Source of the DNA: Methylobacterium sp.
GTDB taxonomy: Bacteria > Pseudomonadota > Alphaproteobacteria > Rhizobiales > Beijerinckiaceae
NCBI GenBank assembly: GCA_002928875.1
Contig: PERO01000020.1
Span: 434,001 to 498,000 of the forward strand
Reading direction: 5' to 3'
DNA length: 64,000 nucleotides
The notes beneath the pieces were generated by a model, which made no database searches, had not been told where the DNA came from, and saw only the letters and a list, made by a program, of their open reading frames with translations. Position 1 is the first letter of the stretch, and the number at the start of each line of letters is the position of its first letter. The position numbers and the translations under genes are program-made. Below are positions 1 through 8,267 of the stretch, piece after piece.

Positions 1-1967
1 AGCGGATCGAACCGGTTCGACACCATGGCGTTGTCGCGATCGACCGCGAACATGAACTGCATCAGATCGTTGGTGCCGATCGAGATGAAATCCGCCCGCT
101 CGAACACGCGATCGAGATCGAACAGCAGCGAGGGCACTTCGAGCATCACCCCGAGCTGCACCGTTCTCGGCCCCGGCTGGCCGAGCCGGCGCTGGCGCTC
201 GCGCTCGCGGCCCAGCATGGCTTTCGCGGCATCGAGTTCCTCGATCACCGAGACCATGGGCAGCATGATTTTCAGATCGCGATCCTTCGCCGCCGCAAGC
301 AGGGCGCGGAACTGCGTGCGCAGCAGCGCCGGCCGATCGAGCCCGATTCGCACCGCGCGCCAGCCCAGCGCGGGGTTTTCCTCATCCACCTTCCGCAGAT
401 AGGGCAAAACCTTGTCGCCGCCGATATCGAGCGTGCGGAAGGTGACCGGCCGGCGGTCCGCAATATCGATGATCGACCGGTAGAGCGCTTCCTGCGCCTG
501 CGCCCGCGGCAGGGAAGAAGCGACCATGAACAGGATTTCAGTGCGGAAGAGGCCGATGCCCGTCGCGCCGGTTTCCTCGAGGTTCGCCATGTCGATCAGC
601 AGGCCGGCATTCATCTGCAGGTCGATCGGCACGCCGTCGCGGGTGCATGCCGGTTGGTCGCGCAGGGCGCGGTATTGTTCTTGCCGGCGGGCACGCAGGC
701 GCGCCTTTTCGGCATAGGCCGATTGCACATCGGCCGATGGCCGCACCTGCACCTCGCCCGTGGTGCCATCGACGATGATCGCGTCGCCCTGCTCGACGAG
801 CCCGACAATCCCCTCGACTCGGCCTGCCGTGGGAATCCCGAGCGCGCGGGCGACGATCGCGACGTGGCTCGTCGAACCGCCCTCCTCGAGCACGAGGCCG
901 CGCAACCGCTGGCGCTGGTAATCGAGCAGGGCCGCCGGCCCCATTGCGCGGGCGACCAGAATGGCATTTTCCGGCAACTTGTCGGAGGCAACCGTGAAGG
1001 CCGCGCCGGTGAGTTCATGCAGGAGGCGGTTTGCCAGATCGTCGAGATCGTGGAGCCGCTCACGCAGATAGGGGTCGGTCTGGCGCAGCAGGCGGGCGCG
1101 CGCATCGGATTGCACGCGCTCCACCGCGGCTTCTGCCGTGAGGCCGGTATTGATCGCCTCCTGCAGGCGGCGGATCCAGCCGCGATCATGCGCGAACATC
1201 CGGAAGGTTTCGAGCACGTCGCGATGCTCGCCGGCCCCGCCGAGCGAGCCGCCCTCCATCAGGTCGTCGATGGACGCGCGCATCTTTTCCATGGCCGCAT
1301 TGAGCCGGCGCAGCTCCAGCTGCGGATCATCCGCGACGAGGTTCTTGATCTCGATGCGCGGCTCGTGAAGCACGACATGGCCGAGGCCCACGCCTTCCGC
1401 CACCGCCTGGCCGGAAAGCGTCAGCGCGCGGCGAATCGCCGTGCCGCCCGAACCGGGCCGCGCCAGCGCCTCGAGCTCGCCCCCCGCCACCAGTTCCGCG
1501 AGAATCATGGCGGTGGTCTGCAGCGCCTCCATCTCCTCCTCGGAATAGGTGCGCTTGGCACGGTTCTGCACCACGAGGACGCCGAGCGTGTTGCCCGCCC
1601 GCAGGATCGGCACGCCGGCGAAGGAGGCGTAGATCTCCTCGCCCGTTTCCGGCTTGTAGGAGAAGGCCGGGTGATGCTGCGCATCGGCGAGCGCCAGCGG
1701 CTCGGCCTCGCGCGCGATCAGGCCGACAAGGCCTTCATCCGCCCGCATGGTGGTGAGGTGCACCGCCTCGCGGTTCAGGCCCTCGGTGGCATAAAGCTCG
1801 AGCGCGCCATCCGCCCGCTTCACATAGACCGAGCAGACCTCCGCCACCATGTTGGAGGCGATGAGGACGACGATCTTGTCGAGCCGCGCCTGCGCGCTCA
1901 TCTGCTCCGACATCACCTCGCGGAGGCGACGCAGCAGCAGGCGAGGTCCGCCGAGCGCTTGGCGCAT
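1..1967 (-). CDS. ptsP: PtsP, phosphoenolpyruvate-protein phosphotransferase of the nitrogen PTS (C-terminus cut by window edge)
   Basis: Enzyme I of the nitrogen-type PTS. It autophosphorylates from PEP and passes phosphate to NPr, feeding a regulatory rather than sugar-transport phosphorelay in the cytoplasm. Translating the minus strand from ATG 1967-1965 gives an N-terminal GAF domain (about residues 20-160, with the sequence AEVCSVYVKRADG). A PEP-utiliser domain follows with the phosphohistidine motif GGSTSHVAIVARALGIP near residue 365, then the TIM-barrel PEP-binding part with LFRTEILFM. About 655 residues are present and the last part lies beyond base 1. The gene lies next to lysC, a common Rhizobiales arrangement. 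The GAF domain and context separate it from the sugar enzyme I PtsI. Confidence 0.93.
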   Translation of the reverse strand, partial: MRQALGGPRLLLRRLREVMSEQMSAQARLDKIVVLIASNMVAEVCSVYVKRADGALELYATEGLNREAVHLTTMRADEGLVGLIAREAEPLALADAQHHPAFSYKPETGEEIYASFAGVPILRAGNTLGVLVVQNRAKRTYSEEEMEALQTTAMILAELVAGGELEALARPGSGGTAIRRALTLSGQAVAEGVGLGHVVLHEPRIEIKNLVADDPQLELRRLNAAMEKMRASIDDLMEGGSLGGAGEHRDVLETFRMFAHDRGWIRRLQEAINTGLTAEAAVERVQSDARARLLRQTDPYLRERLHDLDDLANRLLHELTGAAFTVASDKLPENAILVARAMGPAALLDYQRQRLRGLVLEEGGSTSHVAIVARALGIPTAGRVEGIVGLVEQGDAIIVDGTTGEVQVRPSADVQSAYAEKARLRARRQEQYRALRDQPACTRDGVPIDLQMNAGLLIDMANLEETGATGIGLFRTEILFMVASSLPRAQAQEALYRSIIDIADRRPVTFRTLDIGGDKVLPYLRKVDEENPALGWRAVRIGLDRPALLRTQFRALLAAAKDRDLKIMLPMVSVIEELDAAKAMLGRERERQRRLGQPGPRTVQLGVMLEVPSLLFDLDRVFERADFISIGTNDLMQFMFAVDRDNAMVSNRFDP

Positions 1968-2103
1968 GTCTCACGATCTCCCTGCCGGATCGGGAGGCGG
2001 CACGGGATTCCGCCTCACTCCTTCCAGCGAGCTACAACGTCGGGCCCTTGCGGCGCAAGCTTTCGCATGCGCGCGGCCCGGAAAAGGCGAGGACAGACCG
2101 GCT

Positions 2104-3342
2104 TCAGGTCGCGTCAAGACCGTAAAGCGAGTGCAGCGTCCGCACCGCGAGTTCGGTATAGGCCTGGTCGATCAGCACCGAGAACTTGATCTCGCTGGTG
2201 GTGATCGCCCGGATGTTGATGCCGCGATCGGCGAGCGCGCGGAAGGCCTTGGCGGCCACGCCCGCATGCGAGCGCATGCCGACGCCGATGGCCGAGACCT
2301 TCGCGACATCCTGCGCCCCCTCGATCAGCGGATAGCCGATCGTGTCCTTCTCCTTCGCCAGAACCGCCATGGCGCGGGCATAATCGGCAGAGGGCACGGT
2401 GAAGGTGATGTCGGTGGTCTTCCCGTCCGGCGAAATGTTCTGGACGATCATGTCGACCACCACATTCGCATCCGCCAGCGGGGTGAACACGGAAGCCGCG
2501 ACGCCCGGCTTGTCCGGCACGTTGCGCAGCGTGATCTGCGCCTCATCCTTCGAATAGGCGATACCGGTAACGACTTGGCTTTCCACGATTTCCTCCTCGC
2601 CGCAGATCAGCGTGCCGGGCTTGGGATTGTTCGGATCATCAAAGGACGAACGCACGAAGGTGCGCACATTGTGCACCATCGCGACTTCCACCGAGCGGAC
2701 CTGCAGCACCTTCGCGCCGGCCGAGGCCAGTTCGAGCATCTCCTCGAAGGAGACGCGATCGAGCCTCTGCGCCTTCGGCACGATGCGCGGATCGGTGGTG
2801 TAGACGCCGTCGACATCGGTGTAGATATCGCAGCGGTCGGCCTTCAGCCCCGCCGCGAGCGCCACGGCCGAGGTATCCGAACCTCCGCGGCCCAAAGTCG
2901 TCAGGCGACCTGTCGGCAGATGGATGCCCTGGAAGCCGGCGACCACCGCGACTTCCCGGAGTTCGGCAAAGCCCTTCAGGATGCCCTCGCCGCCGATCCC
3001 GGTGATGCGCGCCGCGCCATGGGCCGAATCGGTTTCCACCGGCACCTGCCAGCCCTGCCAGGACCGGGCGGGGATGCCGATCTCCTGCAAGGCGATCGCC
3101 AGAAGCCCGGTCGTCACCTGTTCGCCGGATGCAACCACGGCGTCATATTCGCGCTGATCGTGCAGTGGCGCCGCCTCCTTGCACCAGGCGACGAGCTCGT
3201 TCGTCTTGCCCGACATGGCGGAGACCACGACCGCGACGTCGTAACCCGCCTCGACCTCGCGCTTCACGTGCTGCGCAACATTCTTGATGCGCTCCACATT
3301 GGCGACAGAGGTGCCGCCGAACTTCATGACCAGACGAGGCAT
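2104..3342 (-). CDS. lysC: Aspartate kinase
   Basis: Phosphorylates L-aspartate in the first step of lysine, threonine and methionine synthesis. The 412-residue protein begins with the amino-acid kinase signature KFGGTSV at residues 7-13 and carries GRGGSDTSAVALAAGL in the kinase domain. The C-terminal third has the two ACT domains typical of feedback-inhibited monofunctional enzymes (VTGIAYSKDEAQITLRNVPD, and VSAIGVGMRSHAGVAAKAF). Length matches the family. It lies upstream of ptsP on the same strand, 136 bases away, and is divergent from ubiG. Lysine and threonine feedback is expected from the family but was not shown here. Confidence 0.96.
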   Translation of the reverse strand: MPRLVMKFGGTSVANVERIKNVAQHVKREVEAGYDVAVVVSAMSGKTNELVAWCKEAAPLHDQREYDAVVASGEQVTTGLLAIALQEIGIPARSWQGWQVPVETDSAHGAARITGIGGEGILKGFAELREVAVVAGFQGIHLPTGRLTTLGRGGSDTSAVALAAGLKADRCDIYTDVDGVYTTDPRIVPKAQRLDRVSFEEMLELASAGAKVLQVRSVEVAMVHNVRTFVRSSFDDPNNPKPGTLICGEEEIVESQVVTGIAYSKDEAQITLRNVPDKPGVAASVFTPLADANVVVDMIVQNISPDGKTTDITFTVPSADYARAMAVLAKEKDTIGYPLIEGAQDVAKVSAIGVGMRSHAGVAAKAFRALADRGINIRAITTSEIKFSVLIDQAYTELAVRTLHSLYGLDAT

Positions 3343-3495
3343 AGGCTTGAACCTGAACCTTCGCGAAACGGTTTCAACCAGGGTTGGCCGGGGCTATAGA
3401 GAGGGGGGGCGGCAAGGTCAATGCAGGCAACAATTTGCCCGGCAGCTTCGCTTCCCATCCGGGCCCTGTCCGCCCGACAACCGAGGATGATGCGC

Positions 3496-4236
3496 ATGCC
3501 CCGCAATGCCGAATGGCGCGACAACGGCGAGATCGCCCGGTTCAACGCCATGGCGCGCGACTGGTGGGATCCGAACGGGCCCATGAAGCCGCTGCACCGG
3601 CTGAACCCCACGCGCCTCGCCTTCTTCCGTGCCGAGGCCGCCCGGCATTTCGGCCGCGATACGCGGAGCCTGCGCCCGTTCGAAGGGCTCGGCCTGCTCG
3701 ATATCGGCTGCGGCGCCGGGCTGGTGAGCGAGCCCATGGCCCGGATGGGCTTCGACGTCTCCGGCATCGACCCGGCCGAGGAGAACATCGCCATCGCCCG
3801 GGATCACGCCGCGAAGGGCGGACTTTCCATCCATTATCGCGCGATGACCGTGGACATGCTGCCGGCCGAGGAGCTTTACGATGTCGTGACGCTGCTGGAG
3901 GTGGTGGAGCATGTCCCCGATGTCGGTGCAATGGTGGCCGAGGCCGCGCGGCACCTCAAGCCCGGCGGGCTCCTCATCGGCTCCACCATCAACCGCACGC
4001 TGAAGGCCTTCGGGCTCGCGATCCTCGGCGCGGAATACGTGCTGCGCTGGGTGCCGAAGGGCACGCATTCCTATGACAAGTTCGTCACGCCGGATGAATT
4101 CGAGGAGCATCTCGAGGATGCCGGCCTCGAGCCCGTGGCGCGGCAGGGGATGATCTTCAACCCGCTGGCGAACCAGTGGCAACTCGCGAACGACACGGAC
4201 GTGAATTACTTCGTAACCGCGCGGAAGCCGGGTTAA
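3496..4236 (+). CDS. ubiG: UbiG, bifunctional ubiquinone O-methyltransferase
   Basis: SAM-dependent O-methyltransferase acting twice in ubiquinone synthesis. The N-terminal stretch FNAMARDWWDPNGPMKPLH is the UbiG hallmark. The SAM site is LDIGCGAGLVSEPMARMG, followed by the post-I motif DVVTLLEVVEHV. The frame is open upstream, with ATGs at 3487, 3490 and 3496. I chose 3496 because a GAGG at 3483-3486 then sits nine bases away; for 3487 it would touch the start codon. The neighbour is a divergent lysC. The start could be three codons earlier. Confidence 0.93.
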   Translation: MPRNAEWRDNGEIARFNAMARDWWDPNGPMKPLHRLNPTRLAFFRAEAARHFGRDTRSLRPFEGLGLLDIGCGAGLVSEPMARMGFDVSGIDPAEENIAIARDHAAKGGLSIHYRAMTVDMLPAEELYDVVTLLEVVEHVPDVGAMVAEAARHLKPGGLLIGSTINRTLKAFGLAILGAEYVLRWVPKGTHSYDKFVTPDEFEEHLEDAGLEPVARQGMIFNPLANQWQLANDTDVNYFVTARKPG

Positions 4237-4238
4237 CG

Positions 4239-4335
4239 CGTCATGGCCGGACCTGGTCCGGCCATCCACGTCTTTGAAAACGTCGGAAAGTCGTGGATGC
4301 AAAAGTCGTGGATGCACTGGCCAAGCCCGTGCATG
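4239..4335. repeat. Composite extragenic palindromic element between convergent genes
   Basis: Lies between the 3' ends of ubiG and the DUF1178 gene. A perfect hairpin (ATGGCCGGA at 4243-4251, TCCGGCCAT at 4257-4265, loop CCTGG) is followed by ATCCACGTCTTT at 4264-4275, which pairs with 11 of 12 bases of two tandem 15-bp copies of AAAGTCGTGGATGCA (4287-4301 and 4302-4316). The element closes with GTGCATGACG, an echo of the opening CGTCATGGCC. This matches the layout of dispersed extragenic palindromes I recall from rhizobial genomes. No T-run follows, so it is not a standard terminator, though it may protect both transcript ends. Confidence 0.7.
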
Positions 4336-4345
4336 ACGTTGGCCG

Positions 4346-4777
4346 CTAGTTCCGCTCGTCCGGCAGCACGGGGATCGGCGCGATCTCGATGCCCTCCTCA
4401 GTGAGTTCCTTCACCTCGGTGGCCGTCGCCGCGCCATAGATCGCGCGCTCTTCGGTCTCGCCGTAATGGATCTTGCGCGCTTCCTCGGCGAATCGGTCGC
4501 CCACGGCTTCCGCATTCTCCTCGATGAACTGGCGATAGGCGCGGAACATCTGGCGCATCGCGGCATCGCGCGGATCGGCGAGCGCGACCGCGCGCTTCGC
4601 CTCGGGTTCCTCGCGCACGCGCACGGCCGGCGCCATGATCTGCTTCTCGACCCGGGCGGAACCGCAATGCGGGCAGCTGACGAAACCGCGCTTCTGTTGC
4701 GTGTCGTAATCCTCGGAGGAGCGGAACCAGCTTTCGAAAGCGTGCCCCGCCTCGCAGGCCAAAGCGTAGCGGATCAT
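4346..4777 (-). CDS. DUF1178 family protein
   Basis: A 143-residue cytoplasmic protein of the conserved DUF1178 family. Biochemical function is unknown to me. It opens with MIRYALACEAGHAFESWF and carries a probable zinc-ribbon half site, FVSCPHCGS, near residues 32-40, then the family pattern EKQIMAPAV. The start codon overlaps the stop of the upstream nitrilase gene as ATGA, so translation is probably coupled. It is the last gene of the comF-grxC-nitrilase operon. Confidence 0.85.
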   Translation of the reverse strand: MIRYALACEAGHAFESWFRSSEDYDTQQKRGFVSCPHCGSARVEKQIMAPAVRVREEPEAKRAVALADPRDAAMRQMFRAYRQFIEENAEAVGDRFAEEARKIHYGETEERAIYGAATATEVKELTEEGIEIAPIPVLPDERN

Positions 4778-5637
4778 TCCGCCGCCTCCCGCGCCCCCTC
4801 CCCGACCGTGGCGACGGTGATGGCGCGCGTATGCTTCAGCGTGGGGATGCGCCCGCGCGCGTCCGCCACCTTCGCAAGGTCGATCTCGGCGAGGATCACG
4901 CCCGGCTGGTCATCCGCCTCGGCCAGCACGCGCCCCCAGGGGTCGACGATGATCGAGTGCCCGAAGGTCTCGCGCCCATCCTCATGCGTGCCGCCTTGCG
5001 CGGCGGAGATCATGAACGAGCCGGTCTCGATCGCGCGCGCCCGCTGGAGCACCACCCAATGCGCCTCGCCCGTCTGCTTCGTGAAGCAGGCCGGCGCGGT
5101 GAGGATATCGGCCCCCGCCTCGGCCAAGGCGCGGAAGAGATAGGGGAAGCGCAGATCGTAGCAGATACCGAGGCCGAGCTTCGCGCCTTCCACGGGTGCA
5201 ACCACCGCGCAAGCGCCGGCGGTGTAGGTCGCGCTCTCGCGCCAGGTCTCGCCATTGGGCAGGTCCACATCGAAGAGGTGGAGCTTGTCGTAGCGCGCGA
5301 CCAACCCGCCATCCGGGCCGATGAGGAAGGCGCGATTCGCGATCTTTTCGCCCTCGCGAATCGCGAGCGAGCCGAGATGGATCGTCACCTTCGCTTCCGC
5401 CGCGAGCTTGCGGGCTGCGGCGAGGAACGGGTCGGCCTCCTCGGTCGAGATCTTGGCGAAGAGATCCGCACGCGAACGCTCGACGAGGTTCGACATTTCC
5501 GGGCTTTGCAGGAAGGTCGCGCCCTTCGAGATTGCCTCGCGGGCGAGGCTCGTGAAATCGGCGATGTTCCGCTCGACCGAGCGGGTGGAACGCATCTGCA
5601 GGCAGGCCGCGCTAAATTTCCCGGTGGTGAAGCTCAT
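4774..5637 (-). CDS. Carbon-nitrogen hydrolase, Nit1/omega-amidase-like
   Basis: A 287-residue nitrilase-superfamily amidase. The Glu-Lys-Cys triad is visible as the Glu in LQSPEMSN, the Lys in YDKLHLFDVD and the Cys in GLGICYDLRFPYLFRALAEAG. This subgroup resembles Nit1, deaminated-glutathione amidase, which repairs glutathione that has lost its amino group. That would fit the glutaredoxin gene four bases upstream. The frame extends upstream into grxC; I chose ATG 5637, where MSFTTGKFSAACLQM begins as in relatives. Substrate is inferred from family and context. Confidence 0.88.
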   Translation of the reverse strand: MSFTTGKFSAACLQMRSTRSVERNIADFTSLAREAISKGATFLQSPEMSNLVERSRADLFAKISTEEADPFLAAARKLAAEAKVTIHLGSLAIREGEKIANRAFLIGPDGGLVARYDKLHLFDVDLPNGETWRESATYTAGACAVVAPVEGAKLGLGICYDLRFPYLFRALAEAGADILTAPACFTKQTGEAHWVVLQRARAIETGSFMISAAQGGTHEDGRETFGHSIIVDPWGRVLAEADDQPGVILAEIDLAKVADARGRIPTLKHTRAITVATVGEGAREAAE

Positions 5638-5641
5638 GACG

Positions 5642-5893
5642 TTACCCCTGAAGCAGCGGATCGAGCCCGCCCCGCGCATCGAGCGCGTGAAGATCGTCGC
5701 AACCGCCGACATGCTTCGTGCCGATATAGATCTGCGGCACGGTGGAGCGACCGGCCTTCTGGGCCATGGCGCGCTGGTCGACGGGGTTGGAGACGTCGAT
5801 TTCGGTGAAGCGGGCGCCCTTGCGCGTCAGCAGGGCCTTCGCGCGGTGGCAATAGGGGCAGGTCGGCTTCGTGTAGATGGTGATCTCGGGCAT
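5642..5893 (-). CDS. grxC: Glutaredoxin 3
   Basis: Small dithiol glutaredoxin of 83 residues. The redox site is CPYC in YTKPTCPYCHRAKALL. The glutathione-binding TVPQIYIGTKHVGGCDDLHAL is the GrxC pattern. It reduces glutathionylated proteins and mixed disulfides using glutathione. Two ATGs are adjacent (5896 and 5893). The second has GGAG five bases upstream and is preferred. It lies between comF and a nitrilase-type gene in a tight operon. Confidence 0.94.
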   Translation of the reverse strand: MPEITIYTKPTCPYCHRAKALLTRKGARFTEIDVSNPVDQRAMAQKAGRSTVPQIYIGTKHVGGCDDLHALDARGGLDPLLQG

Positions 5894-5910
5894 CATCACT
5901 CCTCGCATCC

Positions 5911-6738
5911 TCACGCGCCGCCATCCGGCACCAGCGTGAAGGTCAGAACATCGATGCGGGCCGCGCCCGCCTGCCTCAAGATATGGGCGCAGGCGTTCAA
6001 AGTCGAACCCGTGGTGCGCACATCGTCGATCACGAGGCAGTGACGGCCCTCGACGGCCGGTTTCTGCCCCGGTTCGATGCGAAACGCTCCAGCGAGGTTG
6101 TGGCGACGCTCGTTGCGCGTCAGCCCTACCTGCGGCGGCGTCCGCTTCACGCGGCGCAGCGTGTCGAGCAGCACGGGCTTTCCGGCCAGCAGGCCGATCT
6201 CGTTCGCGAGCAGGGCCGCCTGATTGTAGCGCCGCTGCCAGAGCCTGCCGCGATGCATCGGCACGGGGAGAAGCACATCGGCGGAAGCGAGCAATGGACC
6301 CCCGGCCTGCACCATCATCCGGGCCATGGCACGGGCGAGATCGAGCCGCTCGCCGTATTTCAGCCGCGCGACCATCGCCTTCGCCACGCCCTCGTGCAGC
6401 GCGACGGCGCGCGCGGCATCGAAGCGCGGCGGATCGGCGATGGCCGCCGGCGAGAGCATCCCGGGTCCGAAATCCAGCGCGAAGGGCGTGCCGAGCCGGG
6501 CGCAGACGGGCTCGGACACGAAGGGAATGCCCGCCCAGCAGGTGGCGCACAGGGCGTGCGCGTCGCTTGTTGCGGCCTGACAGGCGATGCATTGTGGCGG
6601 ATAGACGATCGACAGGGCGCCGTGTCCGAAGCGCGAGAGCAGCTTTCGCACGCTTCCGGAGGCGCGCGCCGGTCGATCCGTGCTATCAGTCGATGCGTCG
6701 CCCTGAGGCGAACCGGTTCCGGGAGCAATCACGCGCAT
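5911..6738 (-). CDS. comF: ComF family phosphoribosyltransferase-like protein
   Basis: Double-zinc-ribbon plus PRTase-fold protein of the ComF/GntX family, implicated in DNA uptake in competent bacteria. An N-terminal CIACQA...CATCW cluster near residues 50-65 supplies zinc ligands. The PRTase loop is CLVIDDVRTTGSTLNAC near the C-terminus. It starts the comF-grxC-nitrilase-DUF1178 operon. The start is uncertain: ATG 6738 overlaps the divergent methyltransferase start by two bases, and a GTG near 6652 is an alternative with a shorter N-terminus. Confidence 0.85.
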   Translation of the reverse strand: MRVIAPGTGSPQGDASTDSTDRPARASGSVRKLLSRFGHGALSIVYPPQCIACQAATSDAHALCATCWAGIPFVSEPVCARLGTPFALDFGPGMLSPAAIADPPRFDAARAVALHEGVAKAMVARLKYGERLDLARAMARMMVQAGGPLLASADVLLPVPMHRGRLWQRRYNQAALLANEIGLLAGKPVLLDTLRRVKRTPPQVGLTRNERRHNLAGAFRIEPGQKPAVEGRHCLVIDDVRTTGSTLNACAHILRQAGAARIDVLTFTLVPDGGA

Positions 6739-7633
6739 GGCCTCTTCGAATGGCGAGGTTCCTGAACTCTTTGACGACGTCAAGGCCCGCATGGCGCTTC
6801 AGCGTGCGGCACGGCAGGGCGCGGCGACTTTTCTGATCGAACGCGCGCAACTCGACCTCCTCGAGCGCCTCGAAACCATCCTGCGCGAATTCGACCCCGT
6901 GCTCGATCTCGGCACGCCGGGCGGCATGTTCGCATCCGCGCTCCTGCGGCTGGGGCGCTTTTCCCGGCTCGAGCATCGGGGGGAAATCTTCCCGGGCAAT
7001 CCCGCCATCGCCTATCGCGGGCTCGAGGGCCCGGATCTCGGGCTCGAGGCCGGCCAATACGGTCTCATCGTCTCGGGCCTGTGGCTGCAGCGGGTGAACG
7101 ACGTGCCGGGCATGCTGGCGCAGGTGCGGCGCGCGCTGCGCCCGGACGGCCTGTTCCTCGCCGCTTTCGTGGGCGGAGACAGCCTGCATGAACTGCGCGA
7201 TTGCCTGCTCGCGGCCGAAAGCGAGATCACGGGCTCTGCGGCATTGCGGGTTTTCCCGTTCGTGGATGTGCGCGCTGCGGGGCAATTGCTGCAGCGCGCC
7301 GGGCTCGCATTACCGGTGACGGACAGCGAGAAGCTGACGATCCGCTATGCGAGCTTCTTCACCCTGCTGGCGGAATGCCGCGCGATGGGCGCGAGCGCGA
7401 GCCTTCTGCGGCGACCGGGGACGCCGCCTCTCACCCGCCGCGTGCTGCTGCGGGCGGCCGAACTTTACGGCGAACGCCATTCCGATCCCGACGGGAAGCT
7501 GCGCGCGACGATCGAGATGGTCTGGATGTCGGGCTGGGCGCCGCATGAGAGCCAGCAGAAACCGCTGAAACCCGGTTCCGCGAAAGCGCGGCTGGCCGAT
7601 GCCCTGGCGGACATCGCCCATACAAAAAAATGA
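6737..7633 (+). CDS. SAM-dependent methyltransferase, NDUFAF5/BioC-like
   Basis: A 298-residue class I methyltransferase. The SAM-binding motif is degenerate: FDPVLDLGTPGGMFASALL, around residues 54-72, where BioC and NDUFAF5 have DLGCGxG. The post-I region SGLWLQRVNDVPGMLAQVRRALRPDGLFLAAF is clear. The C-terminal YASFFTLLAECRAMGASASLLRR matches alphaproteobacterial relatives of NDUFAF5, the complex I arginine hydroxylase/assembly factor. There is no biotin cluster nearby, so NDUFAF5-like is the better guess. It is divergent from comF. Confidence 0.8.
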   Translation: MASSNGEVPELFDDVKARMALQRAARQGAATFLIERAQLDLLERLETILREFDPVLDLGTPGGMFASALLRLGRFSRLEHRGEIFPGNPAIAYRGLEGPDLGLEAGQYGLIVSGLWLQRVNDVPGMLAQVRRALRPDGLFLAAFVGGDSLHELRDCLLAAESEITGSAALRVFPFVDVRAAGQLLQRAGLALPVTDSEKLTIRYASFFTLLAECRAMGASASLLRRPGTPPLTRRVLLRAAELYGERHSDPDGKLRATIEMVWMSGWAPHESQQKPLKPGSAKARLADALADIAHTKK

Positions 7634-7642
7634 GGCGCCGGC

Positions 7643-7816
7643 TTACTTGATCGTGCTGAGGGTTTCGCCGGCCTTGACCCAGGTGGTCATGAAGCCGTTG
7701 TAGAAGCTCGGCCACGAGGCCAGCAGGGCCGTGACGAGCATCGCGGCGATCAGCGAATATTCGATTGCCGTCGCGCCCTCGTCGTTGCGCACGAATTCCA
7801 GAAGAAGCCGCATCAT
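7643..7816 (-). CDS. Flp-family type IVb pilin (orphan)
   Basis: A 57-residue class III prepilin. The cleavage and assembly motif EGATAIEYSLIAAMLV is intact: processing after Gly, then Ala-Thr-Ala-Ile with the conserved Glu5-Tyr6 pair, followed by the hydrophobic helix. The leader MMRLLLEFVRND is short and basic, as for Tad/Flp pilins. No cpaA-F or tad genes lie nearby, so export must use a locus elsewhere. It is convergent with the methyltransferase, nine bases apart. Start at 7816 or 7813 (adjacent ATGs). Confidence 0.9.
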   Translation of the reverse strand: MMRLLLEFVRNDEGATAIEYSLIAAMLVTALLASWPSFYNGFMTTWVKAGETLSTIK

Positions 7817-7868
7817 GATCGTACCCGCTCCGCTCCCGGCCCGGCTTCTCCTGCCGAAGAAGCCCGCC

Positions 7869-8267
7869 CTATAGAAGATCACGAAGCATCGGGATCAGAG
7901 GCTCGTCGGCAGGCGGCATCGGGTAGTCTCGCAGCCGCATCGGTTCGACCCAGCGCAAGGCCTGATGCTCCACCGCCTGTGGAACTCCTTCCCACCGGCG
8001 ACAGATGAACAATGGCATCAGCAGGTGAAAATCAGGGTAAGCATGGCTGGCAAATGTGAGCGGCGCGAGACACGGTTCCTTAACCGTGATCGCGAGTTCC
8101 TCGCGCAGTTCCCGGATCAGCGTTTCCTCGGGCCGTTCACCGGGCTCCACCTTGCCGCCCGGAAACTCCCACAACCCCGCCAGCTGCTTGCCTTCCGGCC
8201 TTTGCGCGATCAGCACACGGCCGTCGGCATCGACCAGCGCGACCGCCGCGACCAGGAGCAGCCTCAC
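7869..8267 (-). CDS. mutT: MutT-type Nudix hydrolase ((d)NTP pyrophosphatase)
   Basis: A 132-residue sanitising pyrophosphatase, expected to remove 8-oxo-dGTP. The Nudix box spans residues 38-60 with GGKVEPGE and RELREELAI. The usual Gly of EELGI is Ala59, a mild change that leaves the metal-binding RELxEE intact. The start codon is GTG (8267-8265), overlapping the argJ stop as GTGA, which indicates coupled translation. An argJ-mutT pair of this kind is common in Rhizobiales. Substrate is inferred from the family. Confidence 0.9.
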   Translation of the reverse strand: MRLLLVAAVALVDADGRVLIAQRPEGKQLAGLWEFPGGKVEPGERPEETLIRELREELAITVKEPCLAPLTFASHAYPDFHLLMPLFICRRWEGVPQAVEHQALRWVEPMRLRDYPMPPADEPLIPMLRDLL

